Origin: Stagnihabitans lacustris
GTDB taxonomy: Bacteria > Pseudomonadota > Alphaproteobacteria > Rhodobacterales > Rhodobacteraceae
NCBI RefSeq assembly: GCF_025950525.1
Contig: NZ_JAPDGS010000002.1
Span: 434,001-498,000 of the forward strand
Length of the DNA stretch: 64,000 nt
Direction: 5' to 3'
Shown in pieces: positions 8,696-17,658 of this stretch. A program made the position numbers and the translations under genes. The notes beneath the pieces are model-generated. The model did not search any database and was not told the origin of the DNA. It was given only the letters and a program-made list of their open reading frames with translations. Within the stretch, counting starts at the first letter, position 1. Every line of letters begins with the position of its first letter.

Positions 8696-11590
8696 CTACT
8701 CTGCCGCCTGGGCGTAATCCTCCACGGGTGGGCAGATGCATTGCAGGTTGCGATCTCCCCAGACGTTGTCGACGCGGCCCACGGGGGGCCAGTATTTGTC
8801 GACGCGGAAGGCGCCGGGGGGGAAGCAACCCTGCTCGCGGGGATAGTGCCGCGTCCAGTCGGCCACCAGATCCTCGACCGTGTGGGGGGCGTGGCGGAGG
8901 GGACTGTTCTCGGCCGTGATCTCGCCGTTTTCCACCGCGCGGATTTCCTCGCGGATCGCCAGAAGCGCGGTGATAAAGCGGTCGATCTCGGCCTTGGTCT
9001 CGGATTCGGTCGGCTCCACCATCAGCGTCCCCGCCACGGGCCAGCTCATTGTCGGCGCGTGAAAGCCGTTGTCGATCAGGCGTTTGGCGATATCGTCCAC
9101 GGTCACGCCGCAAGCCGCAAAGGGCCGCGTGTCCAGGATACATTCATGCGCCACCCGTCCCTTGTTGCCCATGAAAAGCACCGGATAGCTGCCGCCCAGC
9201 CGGGCCGCGATGTAGTTGGCCGAGAGGATCGCCACGCGGGTCGCCTGGGTCAGGCCCTGCCCCCCCATCATCAGGCAATAGGCCCAGGAGATCAGCAGGA
9301 TGCTTGCCGAACCCCAAGGCGCCGCCGACACGGGGCCGGCACTTGAGTTTTGCAGGCCTACGCCTGCGGGTGAGTTTTGCAGGCCTACGCCTGCGGGACC
9401 GCCGGTATGCCCATGCCCCGGCAGATAGGGCGCCAGATGCGCCTTGACGCCAATCGGCCCCATGCCCGGGCCGCCACCGCCATGCGGGATCGCAAAGGTC
9501 TTGTGCAGGTTCAGGTGGCTGACATCCGAGCCCACCTCTCCCGGCTTCACCAGGCCCACCAGGGCGTTCATGTTTGCCCCGTCCAGATAGACCTGGCCGC
9601 CATGGTCATGGGTGATCTTGCAGATCTCGCGCACGGTTTCCTCAAAGACCCCATGCGTCGAGGGATAGGTGATCATGCAGGCGGCCAGCCGGTTCCCCGC
9701 CTCCGCCGCCTTGGCCCGGAAGTCGTCAAGGTCGACGTCGCCATTCGGCGCGGTCTTCACGACCACCACCCCCATCCCCGCCATCTGCGCCGAAGCCGGG
9801 TTGGTGCCATGGGCCGAGGTCGGGATCAGGCACAGGGTGCGCTGATGATCCCCGCGCGCCTTGTGATAGCCGATGATCGTCATCAGCCCGGCATATTCCC
9901 CCTGCGCGCCGGAATTGGGCTGCATCGAAAAGGCCTCATATCCGGTGATTTCGCACAGCTTGTCGGTCAGGTCGGCAAAGACCTCGTGATAGCCTGCCGC
10001 CTGATCGACCGGGACAAAGGGGTGGATATTGGCGAACTCGGGCCAGGTGATCGCGGCCATTTCCGCCGCCGCGTTCAGCTTCATCGTGCAGGACCCCAAG
10101 GGGATCATCGCGCGGTCCAGGGCCAGGTCACGGTCGGAAAGCCGGCGCATATAGCGCATCATCTCGGATTCCGCCCGGTTCATGTGAAAGACCGGATGGG
10201 TCAGGAACGCGCTTTCCCGCAGCAGGCTTTCCGGGAAGGACAGCTCGGCGCGATGCGGCGGGACGCCCTCGATGCCAAAGGCGCGCAGGACCCGGATCAG
10301 GACCTGTTCATCCGTCGTCTCGTCCAGCGTGATCCCCACGCGGTCGGCACCGATCTTGCGGAAGTTCAACCCCTCGGCCCGGGCGGCGGCCAGGATGCCC
10401 GCCTGACCCACCCCAACCTCGACCGTGATCGTGTCATAAAACGCCTTGGGTGACACCTTGGCCCCCGCCGCCCCCAAAGCCCGATACAGCCGGTTGGTCA
10501 GGAAATGCACCCGCTCGCCAATCGCGCGCAGCCCCTTTGGCCCATGGAACACCGCATACATCGAGGCCATGACGGCCAGCAAAGCCTGCGCGGTGCAGAC
10601 GTTGGAGGTCGCCTTTTCGCGCCGGATATGTTGCTCGCGGGTCTGCAGCGCCAGCCGGTAGGCCTTGTTGCCGCGGCTGTCGATGGAGACGCCGACGATC
10701 CGCCCCGGCATCTGCCGCTTTAGCGCGTCCTTGCAGGCGAAAAACGCCGCATGAGGCCCGCCATAGCCCATCGGCACGCCGAACCTCTGCGAGGACCCCA
10801 AAGCGATATCCGCCCCCATCGCGCCCGGCTCTTTCAACAGGGTCAGCGCCAGCAAATCCGTCGCCACGCAGGCAATCGCGCCCGCGTCATGCAGGCGGGC
10901 AATATCCTCGGACAGATCGCGGACATGGCCATAGGTCCCGGGATACTGGAAAAGCGCGCCAAAGACCGCCGCAGGGTCCAGATCCGCCGCCGCCCCCACG
11001 ATGACCTTGATCCCCAAAGGCTCGGCCCGGGTGCGCACGACGCCGATGGTCTGGGGATGGCAATCCTCGGCCACGAAAAACGCCCGCGCCTTGGACTTGG
11101 CGCAGCGCTCGGCCATGGTCATCGCCTCGGCCGCCGCCGTCGCCTCGTCCAGCAGGCTGGCATTGGCCACATCCATGCCCGTCAGATCGGCCACCATGGT
11201 CTGATAGTTCAACAAGGCCTCAAGCCGGCCTTGGGCGATTTCGGGCTGATAGGGCGTATAGGCGGTATACCAGGCCGGGTTCTCCAGGATATTGCGTTGG
11301 ATCGCGGGCGGCGTCACCGTCCCGTGATAGCCCTGCCCGATCAACGAGGTCATCACCCTGTTGCGCGCCGCCACCTGACGCATCCGCGCCAAAAGCCCCT
11401 GTTCGGACAAGGGCGCCCAGCCCAGGGGGATCGCCTGCCGGATCGAGCCCGGCACCGTCTCGTCGATCAGCGCCTCCAAACTGGCCGCACCGACCGCCTG
11501 TAGCATCGCGGCCATCTCCTCGGGCGAGGGGCCGATATGACGACGGTTCGCAAAGTCATAGGGGTTATAGTCGATGGGCGTGAAAGACAT
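8696..11590 (-). CDS. gcvP: Glycine dehydrogenase (decarboxylating), P-protein
   Basis: A 964-residue PLP enzyme of the glycine cleavage system. It decarboxylates glycine and passes aminomethyl to the lipoyl arm of GcvH. The PLP lysine lies in [19 protein letters not shown] near residue 697. Most of the chain reads as canonical GcvP. Around residues 732-749, in a loop just after the active-site block, the peptide PAGVGLQNS occurs twice in tandem, from a 27-bp palindromic DNA repeat; E. coli-type proteins have an unrelated short loop there. The start [10 protein letters not shown] (11590) fits the family. Last gene of gcvT-gcvH-gcvP. Confidence 0.96.
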   Translation of the reverse strand: MSFTPIDYNPYDFANRRHIGPSPEEMAAMLQAVGAASLEALIDETVPGSIRQAIPLGWAPLSEQGLLARMRQVAARNRVMTSLIGQGYHGTVTPPAIQRNILENPAWYTAYTPYQPEIAQGRLEALLNYQTMVADLTGMDVANASLLDEATAAAEAMTMAERCAKSKARAFFVAEDCHPQTIGVVRTRAEPLGIKVIVGAAADLDPAAVFGALFQYPGTYGHVRDLSEDIARLHDAGAIACVATDLLALTLLKEPGAMGADIALGSSQRFGVPMGYGGPHAAFFACKDALKRQMPGRIVGVSIDSRGNKAYRLALQTREQHIRREKATSNVCTAQALLAVMASMYAVFHGPKGLRAIGERVHFLTNRLYRALGAAGAKVSPKAFYDTITVEVGVGQAGILAAARAEGLNFRKIGADRVGITLDETTDEQVLIRVLRAFGIEGVPPHRAELSFPESLLRESAFLTHPVFHMNRAESEMMRYMRRLSDRDLALDRAMIPLGSCTMKLNAAAEMAAITWPEFANIHPFVPVDQAAGYHEVFADLTDKLCEITGYEAFSMQPNSGAQGEYAGLMTIIGYHKARGDHQRTLCLIPTSAHGTNPASAQMAGMGVVVVKTAPNGDVDLDDFRAKAAEAGNRLAACMITYPSTHGVFEETVREICKITHDHGGQVYLDGANMNALVGLVKPGEVGSDVSHLNLHKTFAIPHGGGGPGMGPIGVKAHLAPYLPGHGHTGGPAGVGLQNSPAGVGLQNSSAGPVSAAPWGSASILLISWAYCLMMGGQGLTQATRVAILSANYIAARLGGSYPVLFMGNKGRVAHECILDTRPFAACGVTVDDIAKRLIDNGFHAPTMSWPVAGTLMVEPTESETKAEIDRFITALLAIREEIRAVENGEITAENSPLRHAPHTVEDLVADWTRHYPREQGCFPPGAFRVDKYWPPVGRVDNVWGDRNLQCICPPVEDYAQAAE
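9345..9398. repeat. Tandem 27-bp palindromic repeat inside gcvP
   Basis: Two head-to-tail copies of a 27-bp unit (9345-9371 and 9372-9398, differing in the last base) starting GAGTTTTGCAGGCC and containing the near-palindrome GCAGGCCTACGCCTGC. The insertion keeps the gcvP frame and encodes PAGVGLQNS twice. Confidence 0.9.
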
Positions 11591-11616
11591 GACTTCTCCG
11601 TTAGCGGACCCTGCCG

Positions 11617-11646
11617 CTTTCATACTGATGCAAATATCTCCGGGGG
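11617..11646 (-). repeat. Box element in the gcvH-gcvP gap
   Basis: A single box copy (CTTTCATACTGATGCAAAT on the plus strand) between gcvH and gcvP. On the transcribed strand it reads GATATTTGCATCAGTATGAAAG, 27 bases before the gcvP ATG. A GC hairpin (CGGGGGCAGCGCCCCCT region, 11665-11681) follows the gcvH stop, so the pair looks like an intercistronic processing or attenuation site. Confidence 0.75.
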
Positions 11647-11679
11647 AGAGGCCCAAAGGGCCTCGGGGGCAGCGCCCCC

Positions 11680-12039
11680 TTACCCGATCAGGTCAGCGTA
11701 TTCGTCTTCGTCCATGAACTCGTCGATCACCGCCAGGTCATCGACCCGGATCTTGAAGAACCAGGCCTGAAGCGGGTCCTCGTTCACCAGGCCCGGATTG
11801 TCCACCAGCTTGGTATTGACCGCGATGATCTCGCCATCGACAGGCGCCAGGATATCCGAGGCCGCCTTGACGCTTTCGATCACCACCGCCTCGTCGCCTG
11901 CGGCCACCATGGTCTCGATCTCGGGGAGTTCGACGAAAACCACATCGCCCAGTTGGGTGGCGGCATGGGCGGTGATGCCCACCACGACCACATCATCGCC
12001 CTCGGCGCGAAGCCATTCGTGTTCTTCGGTAAATTTCAT
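11680..12039 (-). CDS. gcvH: Glycine cleavage system H protein
   Basis: A 119-residue lipoyl carrier that shuttles the aminomethyl group between P, T and L proteins. The lipoylated lysine is K58 in [10 protein letters not shown], and the start [10 protein letters not shown] is the family start. The ATG at 12039 lies 8 bases after the gcvT stop. The fourth component (GcvL/Lpd) is not in this window and is normally shared with other dehydrogenase complexes. Confidence 0.96.
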   Translation of the reverse strand: MKFTEEHEWLRAEGDDVVVVGITAHAATQLGDVVFVELPEIETMVAAGDEAVVIESVKAASDILAPVDGEIIAVNTKLVDNPGLVNEDPLQAWFFKIRVDDLAVIDEFMDEDEYADLIG

Positions 12040-12047
12040 CGCAAGCC

Positions 12048-13163
12048 TCAACGTTTATAGGTGGTGGGGTGGAAGGGAAGTGTCGTCACGGTGACGGGCA
12101 GGCGTTTGCCGCGCAGTTCCGCCTCTAGCCGCGTGCCGGGTTTGGACAGCGCCAGGGGGACATAGCCCATGGCGATGGGGGCTGCGACCGAGGGGCCAAA
12201 GCCGCCGGAGGTGATGCGCCCGACCGGATCAGAGCCCTGGAACAGCTCGACCCCCTCGCGCATCGGGGCACGGCCTTCGGGGGCCAGACCGACGCGCAGC
12301 CTTTCGGGGCCAAGCTCGATCTCGCGCAGGATGCGTTCGGCGCCGGGAAAGCCGCCTTCACGCTCGCCCCCCTTGCGGCGGGATTTCGGGATGGCCCAGG
12401 ACAAGGCGGCCTCGATCGGCGAGGTCGTGCGGTCGATGTCATGGCCGTAAAGGCAAAGCCCGGCCTCCAGCCGCAAAGAGTCCCGCGCGCCAAGGCCGAT
12501 GGGCTGCGCGCCAGCCGTGACCAGGGCGCGGGCAAAGGCCTCGGCCCGGGCCTGGGGCAGCGAGATTTCATAGCCATCCTCGCCGGTATAGCCTGACCGC
12601 GAGACCCAAAGTTCGACACCGTCCCAATCCAGGTAAGCCACATCCATGAACCGCAGCTTGGCGGCCCCGGGGGCCATTGTGTCAAGGATCGCCTCGGCGC
12701 CGGGGCCTTGCAGCGCCAGAAGCGCGCGGTCTTGCGGCAGGACCTCGGCCACAGCAGAAAGATGGGCTTTCATATGGGCGATGTCGGCGGCCTTGCAGGC
12801 GGCGTTGACGACGACGAACAGGTGATCGCCGCGGTTGGCGAACATCAGGTCATCCAGGATGCCGCCCTTGGCATCGGTGAAAAGCCCATAGCGCTGGCGG
12901 CCGACACCCAGGTCCAGCACATCGGCGGGCACGAGGGATTCAAAGGCCAAGCAGAGTTCGGCCAGCGAGGTCTTGGGGCGCAGGATCACCTGGCCCATAT
13001 GGCTGACATCAAACAGGCCAGCGCCTGCGCGGGTCGCGAGATGCTCTTTCAGCACGCCATCCGCATATTGCACCGGCATGTCATAGCCTGCGAAGGGCAC
13101 CATGCGGCCGCCCCATGCGCGATGCAGGCCATCCAGCCCCAGTTTCAACAGGTCATCTTGCAA
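12048..13163 (-). CDS. gcvT: Aminomethyltransferase, T-protein
   Basis: A 371-residue folate-dependent enzyme that releases ammonia and makes methylene-tetrahydrofolate. It shows the typical MVPFAGYDMPVQY and GLFDVSHMGQ N-terminal blocks and the C-terminal GAQPIGLGARDSLRLEAG. The start is TTG at 13163: AAGGAGG sits six bases upstream and the resulting length is standard. An ATG at 13190 would add nine unlikely residues and bury the ribosome-binding site inside the gene. The tandem glycine riboswitch immediately upstream controls the gcvTHP operon. Confidence 0.93.
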   Translation of the reverse strand: MQDDLLKLGLDGLHRAWGGRMVPFAGYDMPVQYADGVLKEHLATRAGAGLFDVSHMGQVILRPKTSLAELCLAFESLVPADVLDLGVGRQRYGLFTDAKGGILDDLMFANRGDHLFVVVNAACKAADIAHMKAHLSAVAEVLPQDRALLALQGPGAEAILDTMAPGAAKLRFMDVAYLDWDGVELWVSRSGYTGEDGYEISLPQARAEAFARALVTAGAQPIGLGARDSLRLEAGLCLYGHDIDRTTSPIEAALSWAIPKSRRKGGEREGGFPGAERILREIELGPERLRVGLAPEGRAPMREGVELFQGSDPVGRITSGGFGPSVAAPIAMGYVPLALSKPGTRLEAELRGKRLPVTVTTLPFHPTTYKR

Positions 13164-13269
13164 GACGCCCTCCTTCTTGGCCGGGGGCATGCCTCCGGCA
13201 CCGAGCGGACAGACCAATCCCTGCCCTTCGATGCCCCCTCTGTCCTTGCCCCCCATTCTTGAGAAATGG

Positions 13270-13425
13270 TTCGGGCGCCTGAGATCGTTATCCCTTCGGC
13301 GGGCGCAAGCGCCACTCTCCAGAGTTTTCGTGCCAGAAACGGTCCTTGCGCCTGAGAGTTTACCGGGGCGGTTGCTCCTTCGGCACCGCATTGCTGCGGA
13401 TTCTCCCGAACCTGACGGTCGCAAT
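13270..13425 (-). promoter_or_regulatory. Tandem glycine riboswitch
   Basis: On the minus strand the leader of gcvT carries two consecutive glycine aptamers. The first runs from CGGGAGAATCCGC through GCCGAAGGAGCAA to AACTCTCAGGCGCAAGGACCG. The second runs from CTCTGGAGAGTGGCGC through GCCGAAGGGATAACG to ATCTCAGGCGC. These are the conserved cores of the gcvT-class riboswitch. Glycine binding is expected to turn on gcvTHP. Between the second aptamer and the TTG start there is about 100 nt in which an expression platform could sit; no strong terminator hairpin with a U-run is visible, so control of translation initiation is possible. Confidence 0.93.
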
Positions 13426-13569
13426 CTAGCCATGAAGGGTCGGATTTGGCAAGAGGGGGGAATACGATTGCATACTGTATATCCGGGGGCTGGAGGGTTT
13501 TGTACCCTCTGGGACCTGCCGCCCGATACTTGGTATGAAAGCGGTCGTGGTTTGCCGGGCGGCGCAAGA

Positions 13570-13592
13570 GAGTATTTAGGTCAGTATGAAAG
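13570..13592 (+). repeat. Box element directly before azlC
   Basis: Forward box GAGTATTTAGGTCAGTATG ending in GAAAG, which runs straight into GGGGCGGG and the azlC ATG at 13601. The purine-rich tail of the box therefore forms part of the probable ribosome-binding site. Confidence 0.8.
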
Positions 13593-13600
13593 GGGGCGGG

Positions 13601-14326
13601 ATGGAGCGATCGGGGATCAGGGCGGGACTGGCCGAGGCCGTGCCGCTGATGTTGGGTTACTTTCCCATCGCCTTCTCCTTCGGGGTGGCGGCGACGCGCA
13701 GCGGGATGACGGGGTGGGAGGCCATGGCCCTGTCGGTCATCGTCTTTGCCGGGGCGGCGCAGTTTCTGGCGATTGCGCTGGTGGCGAGCGGCACGCCGGT
13801 GATCTTGGCGGGGCTGACGCTGGCGGCGATGAACCTGCGGCATTTGCTGTATGGGCCGGTCGTGTTGCAAAAGGCCGGAGCCATGGACAAAGGGGCGGGC
13901 GGGTCGCGGCGCTTTGCCTGGGCCTGGTCCTTCGCCCTGACCGATGAGGTTTTTGGCGCGGCGCTGGGCGCCTTGGCGCGGGGGCAGCGGTTTTCCGAGG
14001 GCTTCATGGGCGCCCTGGGCTTTGCCGCCTATGGCGCCTGGGTGGCGGGGACGGCGGCCGGGGCCTGGGCGGGGGGCGGGGCGCTGGACGGGTTCCCAGC
14101 CCTGGCGGCGGGGTTGGATTTCATGTTGCCGGGGCTGTTCCTGGCGCTTTTGCTGTCGATCCTGTCGGGGGCTCAGGTGCCGGTGATCCTTGTGGCGGGG
14201 CTGGCCACGGTGGCGGGGACCTGGGCGGTTTCGGGGACGGTGGGGCTGTTTGCCGGCATGATCAGCGGGGCGGTTCTGGGCGTGATGAGCCCCAGTCTGA
14301 TGCGGAGGGGTCAGGATGCGAAGTGA
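13601..14326 (+). CDS. azlC: AzlC family branched-chain amino-acid exporter subunit
   Basis: A product of 241 residues with several membrane helices, starting MERSGIRAGLAEAVPL. It has the AzlC signature region PIAFSFGVAATRSGM and MNLRHLLYGPVV. AzlC and AzlD together export branched-chain amino acids or related compounds. An in-frame ATG at 13586 lies inside the repeat box, but AAAGGGGG is better placed for 13601. azlD overlaps the 3' end by 11 bases. Confidence 0.9.
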   Translation: MERSGIRAGLAEAVPLMLGYFPIAFSFGVAATRSGMTGWEAMALSVIVFAGAAQFLAIALVASGTPVILAGLTLAAMNLRHLLYGPVVLQKAGAMDKGAGGSRRFAWAWSFALTDEVFGAALGALARGQRFSEGFMGALGFAAYGAWVAGTAAGAWAGGGALDGFPALAAGLDFMLPGLFLALLLSILSGAQVPVILVAGLATVAGTWAVSGTVGLFAGMISGAVLGVMSPSLMRRGQDAK

Positions 14327-14642
14327 GGTTCTGTTCCTGTGCCTGATCGCCGGGGGGCTGACGTATCTGTGGCGGTATCTGCCGATTCGGCTGGACCTTG
14401 GCGGCATGGGGACGCGGGGCTGGGTGGCGCGGTTTCTGGCCTCGACCGGTCCGGCGGCGATTGCCACGCTGTTCGTGGCCGAGATGCTGCCGGTGATCCG
14501 CGAGGGCGGGCCGGGCTTGGTCCATGGCGCGGCGGGGGTGCTGGGGGTGCTGGCGGTCTGGGCCTGGGCGCGGTCGGTCGTGGCGGCCACCCTGGGCGGC
14601 GCTGTGGCTGCGGGGCTGGCGGCCTTTGTCTTTGGCGGCTAG
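14316..14642 (+). CDS. azlD: AzlD family small transporter subunit
   Basis: A 108-residue protein with about four membrane helices, including LTYLWRYLPIRL, typical of AzlD, the obligate small partner of AzlC. It overlaps azlC by 11 bases and precedes the histidine kinase gene by 9 bases, so the transport pair and the two-component genes are probably on one transcript. Confidence 0.9.
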   Translation: MRSEVLFLCLIAGGLTYLWRYLPIRLDLGGMGTRGWVARFLASTGPAAIATLFVAEMLPVIREGGPGLVHGAAGVLGVLAVWAWARSVVAATLGGAVAAGLAAFVFGG

Positions 14643-14651
14643 GGTCGGGCC

Positions 14652-16025
14652 ATGAGCCTGACCGAAGACACGCGCAACTGGTGGTCCGACCTGTCGCTGG
14701 CCGGGCAATTCGCCCTGGGCGGCGGGTTGGTCATGGCCCTGGCCACCGCGGTCGTGGGGCTTTGGGTCTCGGGGCGGATCGAGGGGGTCGTGGTGCGCAA
14801 TGCTGCCAACACGACCGCCCTGTATATGGAAAGCTTCATCGAGCCTTTGGCGCAGGACATGGCCCATGCATCGCGGCTGACGCCCGGCGCCGAGGCGGCT
14901 ATTGCGGGGCTTTTGTCGGACACGAGCCTGGGCAAAAGGGTCATCAGCTTTAAGCTTTGGGATGGGGCGCAAAGGGTTGTGGCCGCGACCGACCCGGCTG
15001 TCATCGGCCAAAGCTTTCCCGACGAACATGACGTGGTCGCGGCCTGGGCGGGCGAGGTCGTGGCCAGCTTTGACCAGCTGGACGACGCAGAGAACGCCCG
15101 CGAACGCGCCCTGGGCCTGCCCTTGCTGCAGGTCTATACGCCGATCCGCGAAAGGGGCTCGGGGCGGATCATCGCGGTGGCCGAGTTCTACGAGGTCGCC
15201 ACCGGGTTGCAGGCCGACTTGACCAAGGCGCGGATGTCGTCCTGGATGGCGGTGCTGATGGTGATGGCGGCAATCTTTGGCACGCTGTTCGCCATCGTCC
15301 TGCGCGGCAGCCGGATCATCGAACGCCAGCTGGAGGCCCTGGCCGAGATGGCCAGCCGCAATGTCAGCCTGCGCATCAAGGTGCAGGGCGCGGCGGGGCG
15401 GTTCAGCGCGCTGAACGATCAGGCCTTGCGCCAGATCGGGGCGGATCTGCATGACGGGCCGGCGCAGCTGATGGGCTTTGCCGCGCTGCGGTTGGACAGT
15501 CTGCGCAAGGGCGCCGATGCGCGGGGTCAGATCGAGATCGACGGCATCCAAAAGGCGATCCGCGAGGCGATCACCGAGATCCGCAACATCTCACGCGGGG
15601 TATCCCTGCCCGAGATCGAAAAGCGCGACATGGGCGAGGTGATCCGCGGCCTGGTCGATGCCCATGCGGCGCGCACCGGGCATGAGGTGGCCTTGACCCT
15701 GTCCCTGACGCGGGAACTGCCCCTTGCGGTCAAGATCTGTTTGGGGCGGCTGGTGCAAGAGGGGCTGACCAACGGCTTCCGCCATGCCGGGGCTTTGGGC
15801 CAGGAGGTGCGGGTGGTCGAGACCGATGGCGCGCTGGTGGCGCAGGTGCTTGACGCAGGTCCGGGGCTGGCGCAGGACCTGGGCGAGGATCTTTACGGTC
15901 TGGGGCTTGCGGGGCTGGCCGGGCGCGTGGAAAGCTTGGGCGGGGAATTGGCGCTGACGGCACGGGTTGACGGGCGGCAGGGCGCGGAATTGCGCATGGT
16001 TCTGGATTTGCGGAGCGTGGAATGA
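14652..16025 (+). CDS. Sensor histidine kinase, NarX/DegS (HisKA_3) type
   Basis: A 457-residue inner-membrane kinase. A hydrophobic helix (about 17-40) is followed by a periplasmic sensor region (~45-195) with no recognised fold, a second helix (~196-220), a dimerisation/phosphoacceptor region with ADLHDGPAQLMG (His near 264), and a HATPase_c domain (N-box LVQEGLTNGFRHA, G1 LDAGPGL, G2 GLGLAGLAGRVESLGG). This HDGPAQ arrangement is that of NarX/DegS/UhpB kinases, which pair with LuxR-type regulators, and such a regulator overlaps its end by 4 bases. The ligand is unknown. Confidence 0.9.
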   Translation: MSLTEDTRNWWSDLSLAGQFALGGGLVMALATAVVGLWVSGRIEGVVVRNAANTTALYMESFIEPLAQDMAHASRLTPGAEAAIAGLLSDTSLGKRVISFKLWDGAQRVVAATDPAVIGQSFPDEHDVVAAWAGEVVASFDQLDDAENARERALGLPLLQVYTPIRERGSGRIIAVAEFYEVATGLQADLTKARMSSWMAVLMVMAAIFGTLFAIVLRGSRIIERQLEALAEMASRNVSLRIKVQGAAGRFSALNDQALRQIGADLHDGPAQLMGFAALRLDSLRKGADARGQIEIDGIQKAIREAITEIRNISRGVSLPEIEKRDMGEVIRGLVDAHAARTGHEVALTLSLTRELPLAVKICLGRLVQEGLTNGFRHAGALGQEVRVVETDGALVAQVLDAGPGLAQDLGEDLYGLGLAGLAGRVESLGGELALTARVDGRQGAELRMVLDLRSVE

Positions 16026-16666
16026 CCGATATCATCCGGCTGGTTTTGGCCGACGACCATCCGATCTATCGCCAGGGTCTGGTGATGAGCCTGGGCGAGG
16101 AGGCCGATATCGAGGTTGTGGGGGCGGCCCGCGATGGCGAAGAGGTGGCCGCCATGGTGGCCGAGCTGCGGCCGGATGTGGTGCTTCTGGATGTCTCGAT
16201 GCCCAAGGGGGGCGGGATCGGCGCGCTTGCGCGGATCATGGCGCAGGACAGTCCGCCCAAGGTGGCGATGCTGACGGCGTCAGAGGCGGATGAGGACCTG
16301 ATGCAGGCGCTGAAACTGGGCGCCTTGGGCTATATCCTGAAAGGGGTGGGCGCCGAAGAGCTGGCCTATCTGGTGCGGGAATTGGCGGCGGGGCGGTCCT
16401 ATGTCTCGCCGGGGCTGGCGGGGCGGCTTTTGGTCGCCATGCGCCGCCCGGTGGAAAAGCCCGAGAACCCTTTGGATGACCTGTCCAAGCGCGAGGAGGA
16501 TATCCTCAAGCTGGTGGCCCAGGGCAAGTCGAACCGCGAGGTGGGCGAGGCTTTGGACCTGCAGGAAAAGACCGTGAAGCACTACATGACCTCGATCCTG
16601 CAGAAGCTGCAGGTGCGGAACCGGGTCGAGGCGGCGATGCTGGCGCGGCAACATCTGAAGGGGTGA
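16022..16666 (+). CDS. LuxR/NarL-family response regulator
   Basis: A 214-residue regulator with a receiver domain (acidic DD at 11-12, phospho-acceptor Asp57 in VVLLDVSMP, Lys in ILKGVGAEEL) and a C-terminal LuxR HTH (about 150-210: LSKREEDILKLVAQGKSNRE, then KTVKHYMTSI). The ATG overlaps the kinase stop (ATGA), so the pair is translationally coupled. It likely controls a local target set that could include azlCD; this is inferred from synteny only. Confidence 0.93.
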   Translation: MTDIIRLVLADDHPIYRQGLVMSLGEEADIEVVGAARDGEEVAAMVAELRPDVVLLDVSMPKGGGIGALARIMAQDSPPKVAMLTASEADEDLMQALKLGALGYILKGVGAEELAYLVRELAAGRSYVSPGLAGRLLVAMRRPVEKPENPLDDLSKREEDILKLVAQGKSNREVGEALDLQEKTVKHYMTSILQKLQVRNRVEAAMLARQHLKG

Positions 16667-16860
16667 GGGGGCGGCTGGTGGGTGCGGCTTTGAGGGGCGC
16701 CTTGGGTGGGCCCCGTGCGCCGGAACTTGCGCCAGCACCTGCGCCGGAACTTGCGCGCGCTTTCGCCGGGGGGGCATGGTAGCGGAGGGAGGGCGCATGA
16801 CCTCTGGCGTCTGAGGGCCTTCGACACTTCGGCAGCAGAAGGCCGCCCGACCCACTCAGC

Positions 16861-16968
16861 CTGAGGGGTGCCGCCCGCCGCTGATCCTTGAGGGCTGCCG
16901 CCCGCTTCCACCATTTGAGGGCTGCCGCCCGCTTCCACCATTTGAGGGCTGCCGCCCTCGGGGGCATC
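16861..16968. repeat. 27-bp tandem repeat, about four copies
   Basis: Units start at 16861 (diverged), 16888, 16915 and 16942 (partial). The core is TTGAGGGCTGCCGCCCGC followed by TTCCACCAT. Each carries the small inverted repeat GGGCTGCCGCCC. It is non-coding as far as can be judged. Confidence 0.85.
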
Positions 16969-17023
16969 GAGCCCCCTCGTCCGGCGTTGCCACGGAGAAA
17001 CGTGACACAGAGCAGGCGCGGAG

Positions 17024-17054
<31 letters not shown>

Positions 17055-17425
17055 CGCTTGGCGGCGGTCTTTGCACTCGCCCTTGATCCGGGACCTTCGG
17101 AAAGGGCGTCGGCGGCCCGCGGTTCATTCCACAGGGCAAAGACCCCGGCCCGCTCTCCCGGCTCTCGATCGTTCCGCCTTGTTTCCGCCCCGCAACTTTG
17201 GCCCGCAACTTAGCCACGTGGCTCTGGCCCGCAACTCTGGCCCCCCTCTCCCGGCCCCCAACCTTTTGGCCCCCAACCTGGGCGGCGAAGGGGCGGGCCT
17301 TTGGTCTGAAGGCCCACCCGTCCATGGTCCTGATCTTTGCCCGACCGCGGGCCGTGCCGCAAAGGGTTCGAATCGGGCAGGTTGGGGGCATCGGAGCAAT
17401 CAAGCTCCTCAACCTGGAGGTTCCC

Positions 17426-17623
17426 ATGAAGACGCTGATCCTGACCGCCACCCTGATCGCCGCCACCCTGTCGACCGTTGCCCCTGTTTCGGCCATGACG
17501 CTGAAGGCAGGTCTGCATGACATCGGGATGATGCAGGACTTCGACCGCAAGGGCCGCAGCCCCCGCACCCCCGGTGGCTCGGGCTGCGACGGCGCGGGCG
17601 ATGTCGGCAAGCCGGGCTGCTGA
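17426..17623 (+). CDS. Small secreted Gly/Pro-rich protein
   Basis: A 65-residue product from ATG 17426, preceded by TGGAGG. The first 23 residues form a signal peptide (LILTATLIAATL core, APVSAM). The mature ~42 residues are rich in G, D and P (SPRTPGGSGCDGAGDVGKPGC) with two cysteines that could form one disulphide. No family was recognised. A hairpin follows the stop. Good ribosome-binding site, signal peptide and terminator together support it as a real gene. Confidence 0.65.
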   Translation: MKTLILTATLIAATLSTVAPVSAMTLKAGLHDIGMMQDFDRKGRSPRTPGGSGCDGAGDVGKPGC

Positions 17624-17631
17624 TCCAAAAG

Positions 17632-17658
17632 CGGGCAAGGCGGTCATCGCCTTGCCCG
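17632..17658 (+). terminator. Hairpin after the small secreted gene
   Basis: Inverted repeat CGGGCAAGGCG / CGCCTTGCCCG with a 5-base loop, starting 8 bases after the stop. No T-run follows, so it may be only a 3' stabiliser. Confidence 0.6.

Noticed and set aside
7296-9143. Very long minus-strand open frame across gltX and part of gcvP
   Set aside because: A GC-driven shadow of gltX on the opposite strand; product is Arg/Gly/Pro-rich low complexity without domains.
17340-17400. tRNA-like T-arm (GGTTCGAATC near 17369)
   Set aside because: Flanking bases do not form the T-stem and no acceptor, D or anticodon stems can be drawn.
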